64,000 bases of DNA from Flammulina velutipes (lineage: Eukaryota; Basidiomycota; Agaricomycetes; Agaricales; Physalacriaceae), in contig CM022370.1 in the NCBI GenBank assembly GCA_011800155.1, positions 124,001 to 188,000 of the forward strand, written 5' to 3'. This document shows positions 21,709 to 31,801 of this stretch, piece by piece; the stretch's first letter is position 1; each line of letters starts with the position of its first letter. The notes under the pieces are model-generated. The model was not told where the DNA came from. It searched no databases and saw nothing but the letters and a program-made list of their open reading frames with translations. The translations under genes and the position numbers were made by a program.

Positions 21709-23512
21709 ATGCCAAACCAACATCTCCCTAATCGTAAGTGTATTTATTGACATTGACATGTACTGAATAGTAGATAGCTCCACTTGAGGATATAGCCCCA
21801 ACCATTGTTCGACTATGGGATAGACAGCTATCTGATACTGTTATTCTTGAACGCCTGAAGAAGAGACACTTTGATACTACAAAGTATGGGCTAGGGTATG
21901 TTCCTTCTGGCTACGTATAGTGATGATTCTCTGATACTGTTTGACAGGATCGTCAAGTTTCGTCAGATACGCGAGAGTCTAGGTTTGTTAACGGCAAGAA
22001 AGACAAGTGCGTAGTCTGCGACAAGTACCTGATCTAGAATCTGACGTAGATTCACAGAAATGGCAGTAGAGGAATTATCCCCAACAATGATGACTCTCCG
22101 AACAATGTATCCCAAGGCTGGGAGAGGAGAACTTGGTCGGTTGCTTCGTGAAGAATACAAACTACGCATTCCAAGGTACTTGATTCAATCTGATCCATGC
22201 TATCAACTCTGATAATGTCTGAGGCGTATTATTATGCAATGGTGCCATACTTATGAGCCTGACCTGGTGCGTGGACGTCGACGAGGAAAAATGAGGCGCA
22301 GTAGATTTTGGTCGGCTGGTATCAACGATGTCTGGTGTGTCGACCAGCATGACAAGTGGAAGAAATACGGCCTCGCACTTCATACCTGTATTGACCCCTT
22401 CAGCGGACATATCAAATGGCTGAAGATATGGTGGACCAACAATAATCCACGACTTATCTTTAGCTATTATCTTGAGCGCATACGACTTGACGGATGTAAG
22501 TACTTCATTGAGATCTTGTATCTATACTGATTCATTAGCTAGATACCTGTATGGTGACACAAAGTGATCCTGGCTCAGAGAACTTCTGCCTGGCAAAAGG
22601 ACACTCCTTTATCCGTCAATCATTGGACTCTTCATTACTTGGCACTCTGCAACATCGTTGGAAGCACGACAAAAAGAATATCCCTCCAGAGATCTTGTGG
22701 TCGAACTTGCGCCGACGATTTACTCCAGGATTTGAGAATATCTTGATGTTTCCTTCACTCGATGAGGGCCTTGTACGCTATGACCCTAAGGTCCCTCTGC
22801 AATAGTACGTCTATTGAAGTTCATCTCAGATGTCTACTAATAGAACTTTCAGTAATGTTTTCAAGTGGCTCGTCATACCATGGATACAGGCAGAGCTAGA
22901 TGCGTACACAGCGAGTGTCAATCGTACAAAAAAACGTCATCAGCCACATAAGGTGACACCACAGGGAGCGCCAGACGATATTATCGAGTATCCTGAGGAG
23001 TATGGGTGCACAGATTTTCGAGTACGTGCAGCGTACTTTTGAGGAGAGGAATCAGTCATTGACCTAGCCTTTAGATCCTTGTCGACCGTAACGATGAATG
23101 CTTGCAGGAGGCTGAGAGACTTTACGCACCTCCCGACCATCACGTCTTCCAGCTGGTATCACCTGACTTTGCGCAGTGGGCAGAGATGTATTACGCTGAC
23201 TTGGGCCGACCAGAGATTACACGGGACTGTATCTGGAATGTCTACATGGCTATGCTTCGACGGTTTGAGGGTGATCAACGGGTTTTGGACTCTCTTACGA
23301 TGGAGGGGTTTTATGACGAACAGATAGATCCTTTACAGCAGCAAGTGGAAGCCGAGATTGACGCAGAGGTTGAATTATTGGATGGGGATGGTCAGGACTA
23401 CTATATGGGAGGCGTCAATGGAGGACTTGGACCAGAGGATGATGATGATACTGATGCTATAAGGGATGCAGATGCAGTAGCAGGCTACGTAGATTTCTCA
23501 GACGACGAGTAG
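21709..23512 (+). CDS. DDE integrase, probable transposase of the giant element (486 aa)
   Basis: Eight exons (21709-21733, 21778-21895, 21948-22006, 22058-22175, 22224-22495, 22543-22804, 22853-23021, 23075-23512) give exactly 487 codons including the stop. The N-terminal third looks like a helix-turn-helix DNA-binding region (KKRHFDTTKYGLG, KFRQIRESLGLL). The core has D147 (WCVDQHDKW), D206 (TQSDPGSENF) and E247 (PEILWSNLRRRF), a complete retroviral-type D-D-E triad. The C terminus is acidic. From memory it matches the integrase-core family common in Agaricomycete genomes, mostly annotated only as hypothetical or integrase. It ends 191 bp before the right terminal repeat. It probably cuts and joins the element ends in the nucleus. 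Confidence 0.9.
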
Positions 23513-23702
23513 TACTGGACAATGCTATGATGTCATACATCCTCTAATCTCTCTTGGTGCGAAGGTGCCATGATGTCATCACTCCACGTTCATTTAAATT
23601 GTTATTATTATCGTTGAGGAATTATAATTGGTGCAAAAACGCAGTGTTCGAGGTCTTCTACCTACTTTGGGACAAAGGCAATCAGCCGAACGTGATGGGA
23701 AC

Positions 23703-23728
23703 TGAGCATGTCGTTTAGGTCAACCATA
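23703..23728 (-). repeat. right terminal inverted repeat of the giant transposon
   Basis: It reads TGAGCATGTCG to AGGTCAACCATA on the plus strand, the exact reverse complement of 8265-8290. Confidence 0.95.
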
Positions 23729-23734
23729 AACGAT
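23729..23734 (+). repeat. target site duplication AACGAT, right copy
   Basis: Second copy of the 6-bp duplication; see 8259-8264. It lies inside the coding sequence of gypsy-2 pol. Confidence 0.9.
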
Positions 23735-26362
23735 TCCATCTTCGTAATTCCATTCCTGTAGGTTTTTGACCAGCGAACGCGGACCGTTGCGAAGGATAAC
23801 ATCTAACGCACCGACAACCTCAGCGTCCTTCTTTGGACATTCTCGAATACAACGTCTCAACTCAGCATCACCGATTGCCACCACCTCTCCTGGTCTAGTT
23901 GCTCGAATTCGGAAGAACTTGGGGTCTAGGAGTACACGATCGGTGTTGTCATCCTCGACCCCCTCTTTATGGTCCGCGCGGCGGGATAGTGGGTCACTAC
24001 GGTTCGAAGTACCAGGTTTGTGTGTCAACGTAAAGTCAAATCGGGTGAGGAAAAGGGCCCATCGGGCTTGTCGGCAACTCAGCTTTTGCGCATTGGTAAA
24101 GTACTCGAGGTTCTTGTGGTCGGTAATGATATCGACCGAGTGCGTGGCTCCTTCCAAGTAGTGCCGCCAAGCTTCGAGTGCACGGATAATTGCCAATAGC
24201 TCCTTGTCATGGATGTCGTAGTTGCGCTCGGGTTCCGACAAGGACTTGGACAAAAAGGCGACTGGATGCCACTGTCCGTCCTCGCTGACTTGAGACAGAA
24301 TGCCTCCGGTGGCGTAGTCTGAGGCGTCTACTTCAACACGATATGGCTTTTCAGCATCGGGCATGATAAGGACAGGAGACGAGGTGAACGCATCTTTGAG
24401 GGCCTCGAAGGCCGTTTGACATTCCGGAGACCATACCCAAGGTTGATCCTTCTTGGTGAGATCAAACAGTGGTCGTGCCAACTTGGAGAATCCTTTGATG
24501 AACCGTCGATAGAAGTTGCCAAAACCCAAAAAGGACTGCACGTCCTTCACGTGCCGTGGGGTTGGCCACTGAACTACGCCGGCGACTTTGACTGGGTCCA
24601 TGCGGAGAGCGTTGTGAGAGATGATGAGACCCAGGAATTCGATGGACTCAGCTTCGAATACACATTTCTCCGGCTTAGCATAAAGATCGTGGTCTCGAAG
24701 TCGTTTGAGGACCTGACGTACGAGCTCGCGGTGTTCTTCCAGAGTTTCGGTGAAGATCAGGATATCGTCCATGTAGACGACAACTTTTCCGGAGTCGATA
24801 AGATCCTTGAGAATGGTATTCATCATTGCTTGAAACGTGGCGGGGGAATTCATAAGACCAAAGAACATCACCAGGGGTTCAAACAGGCCACAGTTTGTTT
24901 TGAACGCGCCTTTCCACTCGTCTCCCTCCTTTATCCGAACATTATTGTAGCCCCAACGTAGGTCGATCTTGGAGAAGACTTTGGCGCCTTTCAGCTTGTC
25001 GATAAGCTCAGGAATGAGCGGCAGCGGGTACTCGTTCTTGACGGTGCCTTTGTTCAGGTCGCGATAATCCTGTACAGGGCGTAGCTTTCCATCCTTTTTC
25101 TTAACAAAGAAGAATGGACTTGCCATTGGGGACTTAGATGGGCGAATATAGCCCTTGGCCAGGTTTTCGTCGAGAAAGGCGTCGAGTTCCTTTTGTTCTG
25201 CAGGCGACAATGGATACGTCTTGCAGGGTTTTGGTTCGAAACCTGGTTTCAGGTCTATGGCGTGGTCCCAAGGACTGCGAGCGGGGAGGCGTTCTGAAGT
25301 GGTTTTGTCGAACACCGTGAGATAGGCATGATAAGGGGAGGGAATGCGTTCAGCGAGTGGTCGAGTGTCGGCTGGCTTTTGGCTAGCCTCAGCAAGCTCT
25401 TGGGCTCTGGTGAAACCAGCGCGAACGTGAACGAAAGGACCGTCTGAAGAATGTGGATCGTGCACCGGGCGGGGATAATCATCCCGGAATAGCTCTTCAA
25501 ATACCTCCTCCTCCCACTCTCTAGGGACTTCTTCTTCATCGTCATCGTTCTCTGTGAAGAGGACGACAGGAATTTGGACTCGGGTAAATGCGCGGACTGC
25601 ACGTCGGCGTCCCGCGACTCGGTGAACAGGTACAGGTTTGAGATTACCCTCTCGATCCTTCCACTGGACCTGGTAGTCTCGGTGGTGAGCGCGAGGGTCA
25701 TGTCGGGTTCGGGTCTGGTTAACGAGTGCAGGAGTGCGTTTAGCGTGAGCACGTACATCGGTCACCGGTGGGTTTTTAAGGGTGCAGGTATCGGGGCATC
25801 GAGTGAAGTCGACACGAGTGCCGGCCCAGTCGATCTCGGGGTTGTGTTCGTCAAGCCAATCTGTGCCTAAGATGACATCGTGGTCACCAATATCGGTGAC
25901 GTAGAGCTCGATGAGTTCCTCGTGGTAGGATTGGCCATCACGAGAGTAGATGCGCACAAGTTGAACGGTATAGTGGCGCACCCAACCCATGACGTTCTCA
26001 GAGCCATCAACGTTGCGGACGGGAAATGGTGATGAAAGGGGAATGAGGGTAAAGTGGTGCGCGTTTGCGTACCGGGCGTTAATAATGATGCCTTCAGCAC
26101 CACTATCAACGAGAGCTTGTGCAACGATTCTTTTGCCAGTAAGTTTGCCAATAAATTCAAGTTCCAGCGTGATTGAGGGTGTCTGTCGGTTGCGGGTGAC
26201 TGCCGACATTCGAAGCTCAAAGGGATGAACACGCTCACGAGGATGGGGTGATAATACAGCGAATCGATTGGGTGAACATATGGCAAAATTTCGTACGGCT
26301 CCGCCTAACGTTGCAGTAGGGGAGCACTTTAAAAATCCAATCCAGCAACATCTCTCAAACAC
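23729..26362 (-). CDS. gypsy-2 pol: protease, reverse transcriptase, RNase H (split)
   Basis: Domains in order: aspartic protease (ALVDSGAEG), reverse transcriptase with the first D in FSKIDLRWGY and a canonical VYMDDILI box, then RNase H (VEVDASDYATGG, HDKELLAI, DHKNLEYF). The protein ends at DGIV, where the giant transposon begins; a stop arises 10 bases inside it. Pol lies in the -1 frame relative to gag, overlaps it by 34 nt and has no ATG at its beginning, which fits expression by -1 frameshifting. The product copies the element's RNA. Confidence 0.92.
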
Positions 26363-28076
26363 GCAACTGCCTGCTCCTTATCCTCTCCCTGCAGTCCACG
26401 AAGAAGGTTAGCCACCGCGCTGATCTGGGCGATGGCGTTGGTAGAGTCGGTGATGGGGGCAGTGGTATCAGTGGACGGAGATGTCATGGCCACATCGGTA
26501 GCGCGAATGTTGCGAGTGGGTTGAGGGGTTCCAGGAGTGGTGCGCGTGGGGCAGTTGCGGGAGATATGCCCAGGGCGGCGACACTTGAAGCAGGCGCCCT
26601 GTTGACGAAGAATCTCGCGGTCCATGGGAGTTAGTCTCGGAACATGAGGAAGGTTCGAGGATGCACCTGGGCGTCTAGACGTGTCAACGTCCATGGGAAC
26701 TCCCATATCTGGAGCTGGGGCTCTAGGAGCAGCAGGAGCGCGGGGAGTAGGAACGTAACCGGGACCTCTCCAATTATTCTTCTCGGCCTTCCGGTTTTCC
26801 CATGCATGCTGCATCTCGACTGCACGGGCCTTGTAGTCGTCGAGAGTGGCGGGAGGGGGATAAGACAGAGCGATGCGATCAACGAGGGAGCTATTGAGGC
26901 CCTTCTTGAGGAAATAGAGGAGCGAGCTTTCGTCGAACTCAGAGTCATCAGCGTACGAATTGAACTCGGTGAGGAACTTATCAATATCTGAAAACTCCTT
27001 CTCTTGACGAAGGGTCTCAATGGCCGTGCGTGCCACAGTGATGGGGTCGATGGCGGCGAAGTCAGCCTTGAACTTGGCAATAACGCTGGCCAGGGTAGTC
27101 CACCTCTTGTTGGCAGCGAGAATAGTAGTGTCGTCCTGGTCGGCGTCAAATTCCTTCATGCGGCGCTCAGCCCATTTACCACCGAGGTTTCCCCTGAAGC
27201 AGGAGAAGAACAGGGCAACCCGTTCAGAGTCGGTGGGGTATCGGGTGTCGTTGAGGCGCAAGTGATTCCGGAATTGAGCCAGCCATCTAGAGGCAGAGTT
27301 ACGATCACCGTGGAACTCTTCGAGTTTAGCACCACGTTCGCTTGGGATAGGGGCAGGTGCGTTGGACATGATGGGGATAGCAGGAATAACAGGAGAAGGT
27401 GGACCAGAAGAGGAAGAAGACGAGGAAGAGGATGAAGATGAGGAGCTGGGAGGTTCTTCGGCCGGCGAAGAGGTTGGTAGCGGTTCCGGGAGACTGGGTT
27501 CTGGGGGAAGCTGGGGTTCGTCCGAGTGATGAGACGATACGGGGGATGCAGGAGCTGGTTCTTGAGTCTGAATGGACTCGGGTTCTTGGGGTTCTGGTGA
27601 GGGTACGACTGGTTCTGGATCTAATGATGACTCAGCTCTTTGCCGTTCTTCAGCGCGTTGACGATCGTGGTATCGATCAAGGCGTCTTTGAGCTTCTGTG
27701 AAGTCGAGGGAAGTGGGATAGATAGGGACGTTGTTATTGTCTCGGATGAACCAGCGATCGTCGTCGTCAAAGAAGAGTTCTTGCCACTCGCCACTGGGGT
27801 CGAGGATCCAAGCTGCGCTTTGATAAACTTCGGCGCCGGGAGGTAACGGAGGGGAGTCTGCGTCGGCTGAGAAGCGCGCGATGGTGCCGGCTTATCAGTG
27901 CGTGGGCGAAGCTCACGCGGGTAACGGCGACGACGGATTTTGAGATCGGGAGGCAGTAAGCTGAAGTTGACTTCGTCAACTGTTAACGTACGAGGGGAAC
28001 TGGTTTTCTTGAGTCTCAGGCGCGTGGCCCGAGGAGTAAGATCTGGCTTGGTTGTAGAGGTACGGTCGGCGGGCAT
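26329..28076 (-). CDS. gypsy-2 gag (N-terminal part frameshifted)
   Basis: The C-terminal 346 aa (27369-26329) form the capsid core with a CCHC zinc knuckle (CFKCRRPGHISRNC) for RNA packaging. Upstream the same frame stays open through a Ser run and Pro/Glu-rich sequence back to about 27,880 (WILDPSGEWQELFF). The likely start, ATG at 28076 (MPADRTS), lies in another frame. One base change near 27,870-27,890 therefore separates the first 70 residues. The structural protein forms virus-like particles. Confidence 0.8.
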
Positions 28077-28113
28077 GCGCCAAGCGAGGTGGGTGTAGAA
28101 GAGTTTGTCCTAG

Positions 28114-28607
28114 TGTCATGGACGGAGTCCGGCGTGAACCAAACAACCACCCAAGTCGCGATCGGACGGAGAGCGATAAGATGAAAGCAGAGAATGGAAC
28201 GTAGATTGAGATATGAGAGAGCCTAGCTCGATACAGTGCTGGGATATCCAAACAGTGTAGAGACGAAGAGGACAAACTAAGGAAATATCTAGAAAGGCCG
28301 TGGATATATAAGTAGAGTGTTCGTGGAAACGATGAGCACCAATGGTGCAATAATAAGCAATGCGGTTATGGACGGAGTATGTACGGGCTCTGACTATACT
28401 GACCCGGACCGGAACGTCTGACTTGTAGTAGTGGAAGTTTGTAGTGCACCCGACGGGTGAGGAACCCATTTGTCATATGTGATTTATCAGACGCGTTGCG
28501 ATAAGGGCTTATCGCGACGCGTCTGACCAATCGTGATGTGTCATCACGAAGATAAGCGCCACCCGACGGCCGGGGTGGGGGAAGCAAAATCGATGCGCTT
28601 CGTGACA
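28114..28607 (-). repeat. candidate 5' LTR of gypsy-2 (494 bp)
   Basis: The ends form a 5-bp inverted pair, TGTCA at one edge and TGACA at the other. A TATATA site at 28305-28310 lies inside, on the minus strand reading towards gag. The right edge coincides with the start of MULE-like coding sequence at 28,608, which supports it as an element end. The second LTR is not in the window, and no tRNA primer site was recognised next to it. Confidence 0.5.
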
Positions 28608-30389
28608 ATCGCTTCAATGTGGTGTTCCGTGAAGGACGCTCTCACGAGCTCTCACCCTTTCAGAAGGCGCTGAAGGTGGAGTGGAAGACACTTCAGGCAT
28701 TACCTGTTAGTGGAATCACTTATACCCTCAACTTCGACAACCTCCATCAGTAAACCTACATTTTGATTGCCGGCTTTTCCGGCTTTTTGGCTTGTTTGCA
28801 CCATTTCCTGTCGAATCGTAGCTAGCCATAGCGTGTCCTGTGGCTCGGAAATAATGAAAACTGTATCATATATTCATTTCTAACACATAGTAAAAATTTC
28901 CGATAGCTCTAGTCCCTCATTCAGTCAGCAGCGCATCAGGAAAAAACTCAACTTGGGTGAAATCAGACCTAGCTGGAAGCTTGTGGCTTGTGCACTTGTT
29001 TGATCAAATTTGGCGGGGAACAAGTCCAAACAAGTCGGATGCGGAAATACTGATGTCACCTGCACTTGTGGACGCCAAAAGTACAACACCTTCTGCTTGT
29101 GCAAACATCTCGTGCAGGCCCTAGAGCACCCACCGATGCATTTTTTTCAGCAGGTCGTACGTCGCCGTGTTCTCCCCATCTATCATCATTCCAGTTTGAA
29201 GAAGAAGGGAGAGTCTGGCGCGACTATTCTATCTGATCGTGATGACGGAACGATTACAGATGGAAATGACGCACCTGGGGGACGGTTTGAGAAGCATCTG
29301 GGAAAGCGAAAGAGACCACTTCCAAGTCCAGAGCCTGCTCCCCGGGATCTTGCTAATCCTGGAACGTCTCGTGCGCCACACGTGGGTAGGTCTGGAGGAA
29401 TGGAAGATGATCCCATAGAGATCTCTGGAAGCTCATCTCCTATGATACTTAGTGATGGCGAAGACGAAGCCGTAAGAGATTTCTCCCCCCCTTGACTCTC
29501 TATACTCAACATGTTCACCAGTATGAGGACAGAAAGAAACAACTTCTCCAACGTGCCAATGACTTTGAGAGGGCAGCACTTATGATACGTCAGCAAGTAG
29601 CACTCGGGTCAAAGATTTGGGTCAACAATGTTGCACGCAACAACATTGGCTACGACACGAGCCTCTTAGTTCAAGATGTCCGGAAATTTACAAATGGTAC
29701 GCGGCGCCGGACTACGTGGGCAAAGAAAGGCGATACAGTAGAGCACCCCATATGGAATACGGTCGGGACCCCCACAACTGTATTCCATATGACGATTATT
29801 CCAGTCGAGATATGTGGCGCAATTAATTCTCGGACTTCATTTATTTTACATCACTGAGTCGTTTGTATATTAAATATGTATTAGAAGACTAGATGAAATC
29901 ATCCATTGAAACTTGCACATTTGCTTCCTCTATCTTCAGACTTCTGCTAGTGGTATGCACCAAGTGGCAGTGCAAACTCCAGGTCCCTCTTTTGAAGTGG
30001 GCCATGGTAGAGTTGTGGAGTACGTGGTTGGGTTGTACCTTATATAGGCTTCAGAACATGCTGAACAATGCAGAAATTGATTTTATTGTACTCCGGAGCC
30101 AACAAACAATGACTTGCCAGTTATATAGTACTGCCCCCGTATGGAATATTGGTCTAAAACTGTATTCCATATGCCAAACTACGGAATATGGAATATGCCC
30201 GCCTCCCGACGTGGGAGACACAGAATCCTATTCCATATGGGGAATATTCCACACCCCGTTATTCCATATGGGGTGTTCGACTGTAAGCAATCAGCCAGAT
30301 TCACCTCAAACACGATGGGATATCAGATTCCGTTGGATGAGGACCGAGCCTTGTCCTCAGAAGGAGTGGAAGGGTACAGTAGCATGTAA
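28608..30389 (+). pseudogene. 3' part of a MULE-type gene with SWIM zinc finger, interrupted
   Basis: The first codons after the gypsy-2 LTR read NRFNVVFREGRSHELSPFQ. Further on a SWIM zinc finger is seen (CTCGRQKYNTFCLCKHL), then HFFQQVVRRRVLPIY, as in the C termini of Agaricomycete MULE-like transposase relatives (from memory). The region between has lost its frame. A downstream exon with EDRKKQLLQRANDF and TTWAKKGD is cut at 29,735 by a MITE. Beyond the MITE the same frame continues (KQSARFTSNTMGYQ) to a stop at 30,389. SWIM domains bind DNA or protein. The catalytic half is not present here. Confidence 0.7.
29736..30283 (+). mobile_element. 548-bp pogo/Fot1-like MITE in the SWIM gene
   Basis: Terminal inverted repeats of about 24 bp start CAGTAGAGCACCCC at the left and CAGTCGAACACCCC (reverse complement) at the right. 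Both are flanked by a TA dinucleotide. The interior has many copies of TATTCCATATGG and its complement. There is no coding capacity. The CAGTCGAA terminus is shared with the pogo transposon at 47573-50252, so a pogo-type transposase probably moved it. Confidence 0.85.
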
Positions 30390-31093
30390 TTCAATTCCCT
30401 CTCGTGTTGTAGGTAATGCCACACTTGGATGAGGAGACAAAGTTATTATATATTATCATATATACATATGAAAATTGTTTTTAAGCTGCCCCAAGCAATC
30501 GGGGAGGCGGGGACATCGACGACAAAGTGGCGCACGCGTGGACTTGTGCGAATTTGGCAGCGGCGGCACTTGCCGATCAATGACATCATCGAACAGATGG
30601 TGGGTCAATAACGTTTAGTCCCATTCTACCACCAGGATGCGCTCTTAGATATAAAACTTCAATGTTTCATGCAGGTTGCTTGTGATACGGTATGTGGCCT
30701 TCTTACCTCCTACCTATCATTTACTCTCTCCTAGATATTCATCGTGTCGCACGCTTTTGTCATCAACATCGAGCGCGGAAATGGCTCCTACTCGTCATGG
30801 ATCATCTAGATTTTCCGCCAGTGCCCGAACGACAAGATGGGCACAACAATTCGTTAGCGACTTGCCGAGGACAGCAACCAGCAGAACTCGCGTCCAGCGA
30901 GTGTTGCCTCCATGTAACATCACCGCCGGCGTAAGGAAAATTTGTCCACATTTTGCAGTCCAATCTAACTCTGACCCATAGTAGTACGCAGTCGACAACT
31001 TGAGGCGATAAGCGGTGGGAGAAGAACTGTTGTAGTTGCTAGCTGTCTTGTCTAGCTGTTATATTACAGTCTGAATATACATGATTTATCCTC
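30390..31093. other. stretch without a recognised gene
   Basis: Several short ORFs occur (for example 30676-30981) but none has a recognised domain or a convincing exon structure. Confidence 0.5.
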
Positions 31094-31302
31094 GTCTAAA
31101 ACGGTCTAATAATGTATAAAACCACGCCTCTCGAACATGTCTAACCGGTGAATATGACGGGTCTGACGATGGTATATGATGGTCTAATCACGCTATAATT
31201 TTAGACCAGCGAAGTGTAAAATTATCGGGGTCTAGTGTAAGATTAGACGGGGGAAAATGGTCTAAAATGGTCTAAATGGTATAATATTAGACCGTTTTAG
31301 AC
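31094..31302 (+). mobile_element. 209-bp MITE-like inverted-repeat element
   Basis: GTCTAAAACGGTCTAATA at the left is matched in reverse complement at the right end (TATTAGACCGTTTTAGAC). Several more GGTCTAAAATGG units and complements lie inside, so the strand can fold on itself. There is no ORF. I could not define a target duplication. Confidence 0.6.
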
Positions 31303-31801
31303 CGTTTAGACATTTGTTAACTTGCTGATGGTGAACGAGCCATGGTGGCGATTACTTGCATATAGAGACTAGAACGAGATAATATATTCCGCGAAACGTA
31401 CTTCTATTCAGCGATCCACGATGAACGTCGACAGCATGAAGAAGCGAGGGTGATAGCTAGAAAGTCTGCATATCGAGGATCACGACATAAAGGTTGGGAG
31501 AAGCATTTATTCCATCACTAAAGCGTGGAAAAGATGTTCGTGCATATCCGGAGTTGCAACCCGGATAATGATGGGTCAAAGGGTTGGCAGAGATTATAAT
31601 TTCGAGTAATACACTGACTGTCATTATCAAGAGTTGTAGCGCACGTATAGTATTATTAGGCTAATGTAGTCATTGAGAATCAAGGGAGATATATTACTGC
31701 ACATTGACATCATTCATAGGTGCTTCATATAGAGAAGAATTACAGTACTAAGTCCAGGTGTACATATATTCAAAGCTCTTCCATTGGCAATCAAGTAGCT
31801 A
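31303..31801. other. AT-rich stretch without a recognised gene
   Basis: No ORF of note. It lies downstream of the Plavaka transposase gene and may contain its 3' end and an element terminus, which I could not identify. Confidence 0.5.

Larger units (their letters stand above)
8265..23728 (+). mobile_element. 15,464-bp giant DNA transposon with integrase, alpha-kinase and dioxygenase genes
   Basis: The element is bounded by 26-bp perfect terminal inverted repeats and a 6-bp AACGAT duplication, and it splits the pol gene of gypsy-2. Inside, left to right, are a dioxygenase-like gene (minus), decayed hydrolase-like sequence, an unknown gene (plus), an alpha-kinase (minus) and a DDE integrase (plus). 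The integrase is the only recombinase seen and is probably the transposase. All four main genes read open through their proposed introns, so the element may be recent or still able to move. No tyrosine recombinase, DNA polymerase or capsid gene was seen, so it is not a Starship or a Polinton by content. Confidence 0.93.
23729..28607 (-). mobile_element. Ty3/gypsy retrotransposon gypsy-2, 5' LTR to RNase H
   Basis: On the minus strand this holds the 5' LTR (about 28607-28114), gag and pol up to the RNase H/integrase linker. The rest of pol is at 7400-8264, beyond the giant transposon. The element itself interrupts a MULE-like SWIM gene at 28,607/28,608. Apart from small frameshifts and the insertion, the coding sequence is well kept, so gypsy-2 is not old. 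Confidence 0.9.

Noticed and set aside
8265..23728. Inversion rather than insertion as the cause of the matching 26-bp ends
   Set aside because: The gypsy-2 frame is restored only by removing the segment with one AACGAT, which an inversion would not produce.
8265..23728. Classification as a KDZ (Kyakuja/Dileera/Zisupton), Starship or Polinton element
   Set aside because: No KDZ transposase, tyrosine recombinase, DNA polymerase B or capsid gene was seen. The only recombinase is a retroviral-type integrase.
23720..23728. Natural stop of gypsy-2 pol before the integrase domain
   Set aside because: The stop lies inside the terminal repeat of the inserted transposon. The missing integrase is found at 7400-8264.
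27399..27701. Plus-strand 100-aa ORF
   Set aside because: It is antisense to the Pro/Ser/Glu-rich gag region of gypsy-2, whose low-complexity composition keeps the opposite strand open.
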